This document shows positions 44,263 through 55,800 of a stretch of 64,000 nt of DNA, in pieces. The position numbers and the translations under genes were made by a program. Where the stretch lies: the NCBI GenBank assembly GCA_963931925.1, contig OZ007569.1, positions 46,699,021-46,763,020 on the forward strand. Direction: 5' to 3'. The notes under the pieces were generated by a model. It saw only the letters and a program-made list of their open reading frames with translations, had not been told where the DNA came from and did not search any database. This DNA is from Onchidella celtica. Lineage: Eukaryota > Mollusca > Gastropoda > Systellommatophora > Onchidiidae. Position 1 is the first letter of the stretch. Each line of letters opens with the position of its first letter.

Positions 44263-44433
44263 AATAAATTTGTAACCTGTTCACATAGCAACTGCCATAG
44301 GATTAGGAAGAAACCTGAACAGCTCAGTTGTGGCAACATTTTTAGTTGGTGTGACACAAGTGTAGTGTCCCAAGTTAGGTGACATTTTTGAAGTACATGT
44401 AATTGAATGATGAAGACTGTCATTATCTAGCAT

Positions 44434-44447
44434 TTACTAGATTTAGT
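44434..44447 (+). repeat. Target-site duplication (5') of truncated LINE
   Basis: TTACTAGATTTAGT, identical to 44939-44952. Confidence 0.8.
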
Positions 44448-44938
44448 TCCATTGGAGAGCTACTAGGAACAAACTAGCTCTCCAATGGAACGAGGAATGT
44501 TGGGGCCCCAAAGAGACGTTACAAAGACACTCTCAAGCAATCACTGAAGGCCTTTGCCATTGATGTGAGTGAGTGGGAAAAGCTCTCGCTTGATCGTGCA
44601 AATTGGAGGGCGGCCCTTACCAGAGGCAGCAAAGCATGGGAAGCTGACAGAGTCCAGCAGGCTATCAAAAAAAGAGAACGGCGCTAGAAAAGGCCCAGTG
44701 GTACTGAACCAACGGAGCACTCTTGTCATTTATGCGGAAGGGTCTGCAGGGCAAAAATAGGACTTATCAGTCACATGAGAAGCCATAAGTCATGAAAGAA
44801 CAGTCTTTCCATTCTGTCCTCTGTGTCCTTTAGTTCTCTTTATTGTCCATGTGTTGAAATTCTCAACAATTTCTGTTCTTTATTCCTCTGGTGTTGTTAA
44901 GGTCATCATCATACCTGATGGACGAACTATTATTATTA
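44448..44938 (+). mobile_element. 5'-truncated non-LTR retrotransposon (3' 0.5 kb)
   Basis: Enclosed by 14-bp direct duplications. It carries the C-terminal end of an RT ORF of a family different from the intact RTE nearby, then a 3' UTR ending GGTCATCATCATACCTGATG and (ATT)n. The 5' tip is an inverted copy of the sequence just inside it: GTTCCATTGGAGAGCTA (44446-44462, its first two bases shared with the target duplication) pairs with 44475-44491. Confidence 0.75.
44493..44795 (+). pseudogene. C-terminal fragment of non-LTR retrotransposon RT
   Basis: The frame reads RNVGAPKRRYKDTLKQSLKA, then DVSEWEKLSLDRANWRAALT, an in-frame TAG after KKRERR, then a C-terminal finger with CHLCGRVCRAKIGLISHMRS and H. 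This GAPKxRYKDTLK...WExLxxDRxxWR...IGLxSHxRxH tail is common in animal LINE proteins. The inserted stop shows that the copy is dead. Confidence 0.75.
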
Positions 44939-45142
44939 TTACTAGATTTAGTGATGAGCACTATCAGTGATTGCATCTTTCTCAGAAAATTTTAAACAAA
45001 GAAAATGAAACAGCTGGCAAAGTAGAATAGCAGGAGCAAATACTCAATTTCACCATGGTAAGTCACATTTGAAATGCAAGACTTGGCTTGTTAAGTGATG
45101 GAAAAAATGATAAATCAGACATCCGTGCTGTCTTATCTTCAG

Positions 45143-45356
45143 AGGAAGGAGTACCAAATGAGTTATACAACACAACTTTAGTTGGGCATATAATTCATGT
45201 TCTGAGTGCTATTTGCCAAGCCCCACATTTGGTATAAAGACATCCATCTACAGGACTAACTGGCCCTTTGTGAGCTCCCATTCACAGACACTCCTGAAGT
45301 CACATCCTTGTAGTTTCCCTACAACATGTGTGTGACTCAAATGGAACTCCTCCCTC
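45143..45356 (+). mobile_element. Small MITE family X, copy 2
   Basis: Ends GGAAGGAGTACCAAATGAGT and, inverted, GAGGGAGGAGTTCCATTTGA. Aligned along 38648-38856 in the same orientation. Confidence 0.6.
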
Positions 45357-48300
45357 AGTTGTTCTTTTTGTGATGAATTGGTCTAATAGTAATAGCTCTT
45401 ATCTTACAGAAAAGTGCCTGTCTCATCTTTTTATACTTGTATGTGTGGCAATTGCAAATGTCAGTGGATCTGGCGAAATTGAGCCTAAGGACTAACAGAC
45501 GAAATTCCTTAGACCCCCCTTCAGACTATTCAGAGGACAAAATGGGATACAGAGATGTACATTTATAAAATGAAACAAGCCATTTTTCTACATTCAGATA
45601 GTATATTTTGCTTGAAATCATCTTAGTAATATCTTATTTTGATTTTTTAAAGAGATGTAAACATTTCAGCTGGAACCACTGTAAACAGTTTAGATTATGT
45701 AAATTTAATAAAAGTATATTGTGTAGATTTGACTAAAATAATAAATTTATGGGTTTGGTAGCAGGAACAACCATACACAAAAGCAAGGATGTCATGAAAT
45801 GAAGAAATAAATGTAAACATTTTCATTTTTTGTGATGGTATATCTCTGGGTTATCTAAAGTTAGGTCTGAAATCTAGTTATGGGTTGTCGACACACATTT
45901 ATCACCCTGAAATGAAATCAGCACACATGTTCAATTATCATCTCATAGATAAAGGACAGTTTGATTTATAATTATATTTATCTTTCCAGGGAAAGTGTAG
46001 GAGCAAGGAGACAAAACTTGTCTACACTAATTTGTTTTCATGTCACCTCTGTGTAAAGTGAATCTGCAACAGTGGAATCAAACACTATTACCAGTACCTG
46101 ATGGGTCTTAAAAGTTACCATTATCAAAAATAACAAAGTCATATGAAAGTATATTATTTATAGATGGTCGGGTGTATTATATGGATTAAGGGTTGAAAGT
46201 CATGCTTTTACGTTTTGAGAGTATAGTTTCAGACATAGTATTCACTACAACTGAACCATAAGTTACAACATGTATTTCACCCAGTTTGTCTTTTCATTCA
46301 TTTCAGAAATGCTGGAATAGATCTGGTGCAGGTAGGATAATGTTTGAATTTTCGCACCACTTTCTCTGCTCTCCTCAGCTTCCTCTACTAATGCCTTAAA
46401 CATACGTACACACACTACAGTCAAGTATTTTTAAAAGAAATTTTTCAACTCTTGCCTTTACCCACTGACGTCTGACAAAAAGATTCATTGTCAGCAAATC
46501 CAGTATGCATAAAGGCATTAATTTATTTGGAAAACCATATCAATAATTATGCAATGATTGGTCATACGATTTGATATCAGGGACCCAGATGGTCAAGCGA
46601 TTATAAAAAGTTGATGATCAGTGGGTGAATATTGATTATGAGAGATCATGTAGATTGTCCAGTACATTGACACACTGTGAAACTGAAAGGAACTTCCAAC
46701 TATTTGCATTGTTCACAGAGGCCGATAATGGCATGATCTTGTGTGAAGAGCCGTGTAATTATTCTTCCGTACCGGTACCGAGGTACTCGTATCGTGGATT
46801 AACTGGATTGAGTAAGAGGCCCTTGGCAGTAGCACAGTGATATTCAGTGGGAGCCAAGAGAACCATATGCAGGGGGGGGGGGGGGAATAGTAGCGGGTCA
46901 AGGTCCTCGCTGGTTATTGTGAGTTCTTTGTGTTGGGGTTGTGGGTGGCAGTCACTGTGGGGTTCTGAGTGCGGAAATCGTGGTAGATTCTTTATGTTAG
47001 ACGGCTAGTCCGGTCAGAGTAGACGTCTAGGCTAGTTTTGAAAGCCATTTTTTTTCTTTGCTTTGAAAAAAAATGTCGAGTGTGACAGAAATTTTATTAC
47101 AGATTGATTTCATTGAAATGTGTGCGTGGAAAAGTGACTTCAACGGTGTCAGGGAATTGACAGTTATCTGTCTCTTATAACAACAAAACTTTGTTGGCTT
47201 GTCAGAATACTTAGCAATCGAAACAGGTCTTGTCGTCCTGTACCTAATTAGTTCGAAGGTGCGATATTCTGTTGACATTTTAGTCCATGGCCTAGCTGTA
47301 TTACGGTCATTACGGTAAGCCAAGGGTGACCGATTACAGTCCTGAGCTGTTAGGTAAACACACGTTTCCGGGACACCGTACTGGCCACCCAAATCTGTCG
47401 CAATCACGGTTTTAAGTGAAGAAATGAATTGGTAATTTGGTAATCCAGTCAACAGTCACCGTCTCGAGGTTGAGATTTGCGCAATGTGATTATTGTCCTT
47501 TATTCTTTGTTCACAGTATAACGACTATAGCTTACGGAAACGTGATAGTTAGTCAGTTCTCGTACTCAGCCAGATCTGACGAGTAACATAAACAAGACAT
47601 TTCTGGCAGTGTGGGCCATGGTGTCATTTGAACCGAGGTACTCGGGTTGAAGATTGCAGTAATGGAGGTGATGCTGTTTATCCTATAATCTTTCTCCCAG
47701 TATCAGACCAGTAGTGTCGTCTCTGCCACTGCCTGAAATTTGAAACAAGACTGAAAATATCAGAATCACAATATGTTCCCCCCCCCCCACCCGTTCTTTT
47801 TCTTTTCTTTTTTTTTTCTCGCACGCATTGCATACACACTTCAGTCCCCACTGGCTATCCACACAGCCACACCGCATTTAGCCCCACTGTGCAAACACCA
47901 ATCATGCGGAGGCCTACAGAATGTAGTCTGTATCATGGGTGGTAGTGACATGTCCAGTGCATTCTTTACTCACAAACATACGTTATATTAAACTGGTTGG
48001 CTCGCTGACGCGGGGAATGCACAGATGTGATTCTTTATGTTGAGTTTCGATCACCAATGTGTGAATTGAGGCGCGGAACGAAGTTTTCTGTCATACTTTT
48101 TAATTCTACTCGAAGAAAATGCGTCTTTTTTTTCTGGCTCAAAATGTCGAACACTTTCTTCTGTTCAGCTCAGTTGTGGCTCAAAATTAACGAAAGTACT
48201 AAAAATATAGCGAACCTCAAGACCGTTTAAAATATGCCTATGTATACATATTATGTCTTTCTCTGTGTAATGATATTTTATAGTATTTAAGGCTCAGCTG

Positions 48301-48840
48301 TTAAAAAGCCCTTCATGATTACATTGAAGGCCTTACTTTCTTTATAATACATTGTATGATGATACAAGCACTCGTACTAAAAGAAAGTTTTTAATTCTTC
48401 CATTGCAGAAAAATATTAAGATATGCGCCCTTTCATTTCTGTAGAAACCAGGTCGTGTAGTAGCCACGCCCTCGCGTTGGTGGTCCCGAATGTAGACTTT
48501 TGTGTCACTTGCAGATTTATTGAGCCCAGTCAGTTGCTCACGCACACTCTTACTCGAGCAGTCATGCATTGAGTCATATCTACACACTCTCATGAACTCA
48601 GGAATGTGTGAATATCTAGCCAGGCACTCAAAGTTATGACAGACTCATTTCACTTTCTCTTTCATTGTTTCTGCACTGTCACACTTTTTGTCCACCCATC
48701 AGGCTTCTTAAGTTCTTTCCACACGATTTTGTCTCGGTGATGGCGGCCTGCGCTTTTCTGTTTTCTCCTGTACACAGCACGGCGTCTCCTGTACACTCAT
48801 AAATATTCATGGGCCACACACACCCACACACACACACATA

Positions 48841-49105
48841 CACTCGAGCCAAAAAGTTAAGCAACCCTGGGTTATGCTCAGAACTGACGACTTTATTTTT
48901 CAATTAATTCAAACACGTTCATTGGAATCAATTTATTGTTATGTAAGTCTGAAATCACATTCAATTTCATTTTACCCACCCCAAAAATGGGGCTTAATGA
49001 CTTAAACAAAATTTTCTTTTATACAAAAACAAAAAAGTCAATAATTGAATGGCAAGAGTTCACAAATCTTGTTAGTGAAGGTTGCTTAACTTTTTGGCTC
49101 GAGTG
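48841..49105. mobile_element. Tc1/mariner-type MITE, 265 bp, perfect 26-bp TIRs
   Basis: The left end is CACTCGAGCCAAAAAGTTAA plus GCAACC. The right end at 49080-49105 is its exact inverse. TA flanks both sides (48839-48840 and 49106-49107), as expected for Tc1/mariner target duplication. The interior of about 210 bp is AT-rich and non-coding. It sits beside a (CA)n run. Confidence 0.8.
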
Positions 49106-50124
49106 TATTTATATTGAGGTTTGTGTGTGTTTAGGTCTTTATTTTAGGAAGGTTCGCTGTCCTTGGCATTTATACCCCACTTTCCTTGGTTATTTTTTCT
49201 CTTGTTCTTGTTTCTATGTGTTTTTGTGATAGGGATGAGTTTTTTAGAATTTTGCCCAGGCGGCAGCTTTGTTCAGCCTGCTCTTCTCGTCTTTTAACTA
49301 CCAAGGTATCCTTAACGTGCAGGCTCCCCCCCCCCCCCCGAGTTTTCCGGTCTTTATCAGAGAAGACTAGGTGCTCCATCCTTCCTACCATAGGATCAGG
49401 GACATGTTTGTTTGTTTTTTCTTTTTCTTAGGTGCAGGTTTGGCAACCAGAATGTTTTATATCCAAAATAAGTCACATTGAGATAAATGAGTTTGAAATT
49501 TATAGCCGTAATGAAAATTCAAATAATTTCAATAACTTCAACACGGTCACATGATTAGTTTTATTGGGTTATGAAATAAAGTAACACACCTTGGGTCTTG
49601 GATATCTGCAGGCGCCTGCAATAAAATTGGCCATGACAGATTCTGGTTGATAACCCTCCATACATCCTCACTTGTGCAGAAACAGAAGTCGTTATTCAGT
49701 TCGTCGACTGTATTTCCTATTCAGTGTGGCTTCTGCCAAATCTCGATTATGATTTTGTCGGCGTTTTGTCAGTGTACCGTACCAAATTATCGCGGCACAT
49801 ATCAGAAACATCAGTTTATCATGTGTATGTCATGAAATTCCTGCAGATACACTATACATGTACGAGGGTTCTACTGTTTGGGACGCCGGCATCAGTCAAA
49901 CAAAAGCACATTTTTTAAGGGATGCTTCACGTACTTGACGTGCTCACCCTCCAACCACTTGAAAGTACATACAGGCACTTTAAAAAACACTTTTGTAATG
50001 TCTACAACAGAGGTATTTTGTATGACCTCTCATCCACTTTCCCTAAACAGCTACAACACACTCGCGCGTTCATGCACACACACAAACACATATACTTTCA
50101 CATACGGAACGCAATTTTAAAAGA

Positions 50125-50668
50125 AAATTGTGAGTGTGCATGAGAAAACCCACAATAAGTCGGCAACATGACATTTTGAGTTCTGCACACATAATAAAGA
50201 TAAGACATTTCTGATAAATTGAAGTCAGTGACCCCCCTAAAACAAGATTTTGATAAAACGGCATTTAATCCTAAAAGTGGCAATAGCTATTTGACCCATT
50301 AATATTGGAGTGATTGCTGTTAGGAGCCCGTAGTCTAATAACTAAGTCGTTATAGAGATCATAGTGAGTAGTGTTCACTGCTCATCTACAGTTTACCCTG
50401 TAAAATGCCACGGTCCCCTAAACAGCAGCCAAGTCGGAAGTTTTTGGATCTTGCTAGGAGACCGTAGTCTAATTACAAAGCCTTTATAGAGATCATAGTG
50501 AGTAGTGTTCACTGCTCGACTACAGTTTACCCTGTAACATGCCACGGTCCCCTAAACAACAGCCAAGTTGAAAGTTTGTGTCGGACCCATATTTTCACTT
50601 CAAAGCCGTTTTTCTCAAAATCAGCTCTTTCGACATATTGTGGGTTTTCTCATGCACACTCACAATTT
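50125..50668. mobile_element. Inverted-repeat element containing a 134-bp duplication
   Basis: The ends AAATTGTGAGTGTGCATGAG and on to CACAATAAGTCG (50125-50161) are inverted at 50632-50668 with one or two differences. Inside, two direct copies start at 50321 and 50455 (TAGGAGMCCGTAGTCTAATA), about 123 bp each and clearly similar, with period 134. No coding content and no target duplication identified. Confidence 0.6.
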
Positions 50669-50952
50669 ATTTCTATGTTAGTGTTGTTTTTGTTTGTTTC
50701 GGCATTGAACCCAGGACGTGTCAACGCACTTGTTTATTTGTTACAATGTATTTATGTTTCATGAATTATCAGTGCACAGAAACGAGAGTAGTGCGTCTTG
50801 TATCTCTCGAAGCCGCCAACATTATTAAATTATCGTTTGCATCGCATCCCGCGAGCTGGTGTCCTCCACCCGTATCGTCACGTCACGTCACGTCACGTCT
50901 TCCATTCTCGTAGTCTTACTGCCACTGGATCACCCTTCTCTCTGACCAGCCT

Positions 50953-50957
50953 ATGGA
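50953..50957 (-). repeat. Target-site duplication of LTR element (left)
   Basis: ATGGA, identical to 59697-59701. Five bases is the usual Ty3/gypsy size. Confidence 0.85.
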
Positions 50958-52183
50958 TGTCACGAGCAGAGTTAGGGTCTTGGGGATGTTACGACTGCAC
51001 GAGAGGCAGCTAACTCACACTCGGACACAACCACACAAGAAAAGTACTAAATAACTAGAGCGTATATATGTCAGGCCGGTCAGGCCATAGTTTACATAAA
51101 TATTAATAACAAAACAAAAGACAATAGAGGTATATATTCAAACCAAAAACTCTAATTAATAACTTAACCAATGATATTCATGTAACTATGGAGGTACTGC
51201 AATCAATAGTAAATAGGTATATTATACGAAACTGGATATCAATTTAAAGTGACAGTTGAGTCGCCACTGGCCAGTCGCCAGGCAAACTCTCCATAAATCA
51301 TATGGGCTTAAATGTTAGGAGAGCCCAGTACGTTCAAAGCCTACAGAAGCACTCTTCGGCTTGTAGGTAATTTAAGCAGTTGCCAAAAGACTATATTTTA
51401 TGCACAATCACTATTCAATTCATCAACAATGTGCTATATTATTCCAATCATACTATGGCAATAGATCTATCATACAGGACACTCGTGGTCGAGTGCCAGC
51501 TGGGGTTTCCTTAGTCTTCCTATGAGGCTGTAGTTCTCTCTCTATCTCCGATCTCTATTATACTTGAATAATTAAAATATATTACCATTGCTCACGCCTA
51601 CTGAGAGGCGCGAACATCAAAATAGCGCAGCGTGGGCTTTCAAAGGTCAGCCCACTCAGACCTTTCTTTCTAGAGCTCAGTCAGTCCGTTAGCAAGGACT
51701 TCTTAGTCTTCAGACCACACAGTTCAGGTACTGGCCAACCGGAGATACTTCACGAAACGATGCTTCTCTCGTCTGTATTCACTAAATCTGAACGTTACAC
51801 GATGTTATATACTAACCAACTACCCAGCGTGCTAGTCCGCTGGCCCAATTAGTTCAGCTATCTCATAGGTCGAAACCTCCCACCATTTTAATTGTAGTAA
51901 TACGTCTGCACTATTCTACCAGCCAGTTAACGTGCAAAAACTTGTCTAGTCATACTTAACAATGTCAACTGTCCCCACCTTGTTTCACCCCTACTCCATT
52001 ACTTATTAATCACGAACATTAAAGCCGACAAGCGTGACTCTAGCAGTTTAACTCTACATTTATTTACTCACCAACTATAATTTGGCGAGGACCGTTCAAG
52101 GCCACCAGCCAATTTCTCATGGCCCTGGTAAACAACAACAACTCACTCTCTGCGTGAGTTTTAATAATATCCGAATCATGACA
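50958..52183 (-). repeat. 3' LTR of Gmr1-like element (1226 bp)
   Basis: In element orientation it begins TGTCATGATTCGG and ends CTCGTGACA. It matches 58471-59696 with a single difference: G at 51630 versus A at 59143, both at offset 672. Confidence 0.95.
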
Positions 52184-52195
52184 CATCCCCCACCC
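52184..52195 (-). other. Polypurine tract
   Basis: On the minus strand GGGGTGGGGGATG directly abuts the 3' LTR. It is the expected primer for plus-strand DNA synthesis and confirms the element's orientation. Confidence 0.75.
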
Positions 52196-52802
52196 CAGTT
52201 AAAATTTGCAATTTTAACGATATAAATTATTATCGTAAAGGGAAGGCATGAGTCGAGAAATTGCTCGAAAGGTTAACTTAACTAAGAATACTAGGTAATA
52301 ACTAAGACTAGTACTAAAGTTGAAAAAAACCTACAGGACGGGTATCATTGATGGACAAAACTTCATGAAAATCTTAAGGCTCCGTCCAAAAGTATATATC
52401 TCTCTGAGGATTAAATCTTACCTCTAAATAGGTAGACATTAACAATCATAACTCTAAAATTTTAGAGTACAACACTGATCCTGTGCGAATGTCATCAGGA
52501 ATGCATACATACAATGAATAATACTCAAGAAAAGATAACTATAGTAGCATCGATGGCATTAGTGGATCTGGACTCCTGGTCTGCCATGATCTTCTCGTCC
52601 TCGACCCTGGGCAACAACGTCTGGTGTGGCCAAAATACGGGTCGACGTCAGTAAAATAGCTGTTGGAACAAAGGAAAGCACAGGGGTAGGTGAAAAGTGT
52701 TCACAATGGGTGAACAATATGTGATACCATCCCTCGGTCTCTGAATGAGGTGCTAATCAGTATCCAACGCCAATACATATGACAGACTAAAATACAACAA
52801 GA
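52196..52802 (-). other. Non-coding stretch between pol stop and 3' LTR
   Basis: About 600 bp with no ORF or recognisable envelope. It belongs to the retrotransposon. Confidence 0.75.
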
Positions 52803-55800
52803 TTAAGGTAACCGTGATAATAGGTCGGCATGGACATTATCTCCACCAGGAATGGCCTTTATAATGAAGCGGTATTCCTGAAGGGCCAGACTCCATCTGG
52901 TCAAACGAGCGTTCTTGGCTCGGTTCGATTTTAAAAATAACAACGGTTTATGGTCTGTCTCGATGACGAATTCTGTCATAAGTAGGTAGCGGGAAAACGC
53001 GTCTACGGCGTATACAATCGCGAGGCATTCTCGCTCTATAATAGCGTATCTCTGCTCTCTCGGAAGTAATTTCCGGCTAGCGTACATACAAGGGCGCAAT
53101 AAGCCATCTCTTTCCTGAAGCAAAACAGCTCCAATTCCCTGGTCCGACGCGTCAGTTCGGACGGTGAAGGTGCGCCTAATATTCGGTAGTATAAGCAGCG
53201 GCGAACTGGAGAACAGTTGCTGCACTGTCGCGAGCGCGGTGGCGCACTGCGTATTCCAGGTAATTTTGTTGGGTCTGTCTTTTCTTGTAAGATCGGATAA
53301 CGGGGCCGTAAGGGCCGAAAAATTAGGAACAAATTTCCGATAATAGCTTAAGAAGCCTAACAGGCTACGAACCTGCTTCTTAGTATGAGGAGCCTGGAGT
53401 TTTAAAATCTTACTTATCTTACTGTCGTCCGGTGTTTGGACGCCTTTGGCGATAGTATGTCCCAGAAAGTTAATCTGCGTATAACCCAGGAAGACTTTGC
53501 TAGGCTTAGCTGTAAGCCCGGCATCTCGAAGTTTACTAAGCACTTGACGAAGTGCTTCTAAGTGGCCTTTCCAATCCGTATGGAAAGCGCAAATGTCGTC
53601 AAAGTAGCTTAGGACGCATGGTGTCTGCTGCAATAGGATGTTCATCATCCTCGCAAATGTCGCTGGTGCCGTTACGAGACCGAATGGCATGAATCTCCAT
53701 TGCATGAGACCCATAGGGGTCTGAAACGCTGTGTACTGTTTACTGGCCTCTTCCATTGGGATTTGCCAGTAGCCTTTAGCCAAATCTATTTTCGAAAACA
53801 CGGACGACTCGGCCAATCGCGCAAATAGATCTTCCTGATTCGGGATAGGTTCAGCATCGTAAATGGTTAGAGCGTTAAGCTTCCTGTAATCGATACAAAA
53901 TCTAACGGAACCGTCTGTTTTCTTTACTAGTACAATCGGCGAGCAGTAAGGGCTCGTCGAGCGCTCAATGACTCCTAAGCTGAGCATCTTTTCCACCTCG
54001 GACTGTATGGTGTCGTGCGCTTGCAGCGGGCGCGGGTAGGGTTTGACAAACACGGGTACGTCCGAGTGCAACCGGATGACGTGTTGAACTAAGGATGTTT
54101 TACCCGGCAAATCAGTGAATACTGGCGAAAACTCCCGAACAAGATTCATGATGTCCTGTGTCTTACTTTGATCCAGCTCTGGATTGATATTAACGGAAGT
54201 CGCGTCCTCTGTGGCTTGCAAGGATAGGAGCGATCTTGTCATAGATAATGGCTCCCGGTCGTTGTCATCGATAGTGACCATCGCTGCGTTTGCTTGGGCC
54301 ACAACATGGCATGAATGATCGTGATGAGTTTGATCATCGGTAAGATACTTTTTCAACATATTAATATGGTACACCTTATCGTTACCACGTATGGTAATGA
54401 GATAATTAACTCTCGAGAGTCGCTTTTTAACTAGAAAGGGGCCTTTCCAAGTGAGGAGTAGTTTGTTATTCGTTTCTGGTAACAGCACCAATGCCCGATC
54501 TCCGACTGACAGGGTTCTTAACCGACTACCCTGATCGCGATATCCTATAAATGACCTGGTCCGTACGCATGCAAATTGTCGAGCCAGGTCGCATGCATTA
54601 ACTATTCTATGTCGGAGATCGACTATGTACTGATACGCGGATCGCGTATCAGGAACGTCGGTATCAGAACCGGCGTATAAATCGCGTAAAATGGCCATCG
54701 GGCCACGTGGTTTTCGACCGTATAACAGTTCAAACGGGGAAAAACCCGTTGTCGCATTTGGGAGTTCCCTATATGCGAACAAGTTGGCCGGAAGTCGACG
54801 GTCCCAGTCACCAGGTCTATCGGCGGAAACGCGTGCCAGCATAGTTTTCATGGTGGCATTCCAGCGCTCGCAACAGCCATTGGACTGTGGATGGTATGGC
54901 GACGTAAGTTTCTGCCTAATGCCCGTGAGTTCCAATACTTTCCTGAAAAGGTCAGAGGTGAATTGCGGACCTCTATCAGATAATAATTCGGACGGGAATC
55001 CGACACGTGTGAATATGGTCACCAATGCCTCGGCGACGTGATCGGCCGATATTTCCTTTAAAGGGACAGCCTCAGGCCAACGGGTGGCATAATCGATTAC
55101 TGATAGAATAAACCGATGGCCTCTATCCGACTTCGGTAATGGCCCGACGATGTCGACGGCAACTCGCTGAAATGGAGTGGAAACCGGCGGCATCTCTTGT
55201 ATAGGCGCCCGCGAAGTTTTTCCTTTGGGGGTTCTTTTCTGGCATGTATCGCAACGCGACACATAGCTATTTATGTCCCCGTAAACCCCGGGCCAAAAAA
55301 ACTGAGACAGGACTCTCGATTTTGTTCTCGCTTTGCCTTGGTGGCCCGCCAATGGCGTGTCGTGCGCGAGGCGGGTGATGTCTCGGCGAAATGATCTCGG
55401 TATGACCAATTGCAAAATAGTTTCGCGCTTTCCCCGAAAAACGCGATATAGGAGGTCGTCTTTAAGGCAGAACCTGGATGTATCCGGGTTGTCCGGATCA
55501 ATCTTAGCAAAGAGGGGCTTTAGTGATGGATCTGTGCGCTGTTCGTTACGAAAAATCTCGGGGGTTACATCCAAATCGACGACAGGCGATCGTAATGTGT
55601 CGTCACTCTGGCGACGCGATTGTTGTCTTGTCGTGACACACGCAATGTCGTTATCATCCCAAATCCCGAGTTCGCAATCGGAGACGTCCTTTAAGTGGGG
55701 AATATTCCCAATGATTAGGTCGGCGACCGGATTTGGTAGCACGCAGGCCGTGACAACACCAGTTATAAACGGTGTGTCAACATATATTTCCGCCAAACGA

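Larger units (their letters stand above)
44953..50957. other. ITPK1 intron 1, between LINEs and LTR element
   Basis: Holds MITE X copy 2 (45143-45356), the mariner-type MITE (48841-49105), an inverted-repeat element (50125-50668), and G/C runs at about 46869, 47773 and 49325. A 141-codon minus-strand ORF at 47027-47452 has no domain. No exon recognised. Confidence 0.55.

Noticed and set aside
47027-47452. 141-codon minus-strand ORF
   Set aside because: No recognisable motif, splice partner or repeat context; about the length expected by chance in this much sequence.
52196-52802. Envelope gene in the LTR element
   Set aside because: The 600 bp after pol contain no ORF of useful length, so it is a retrotransposon without env.
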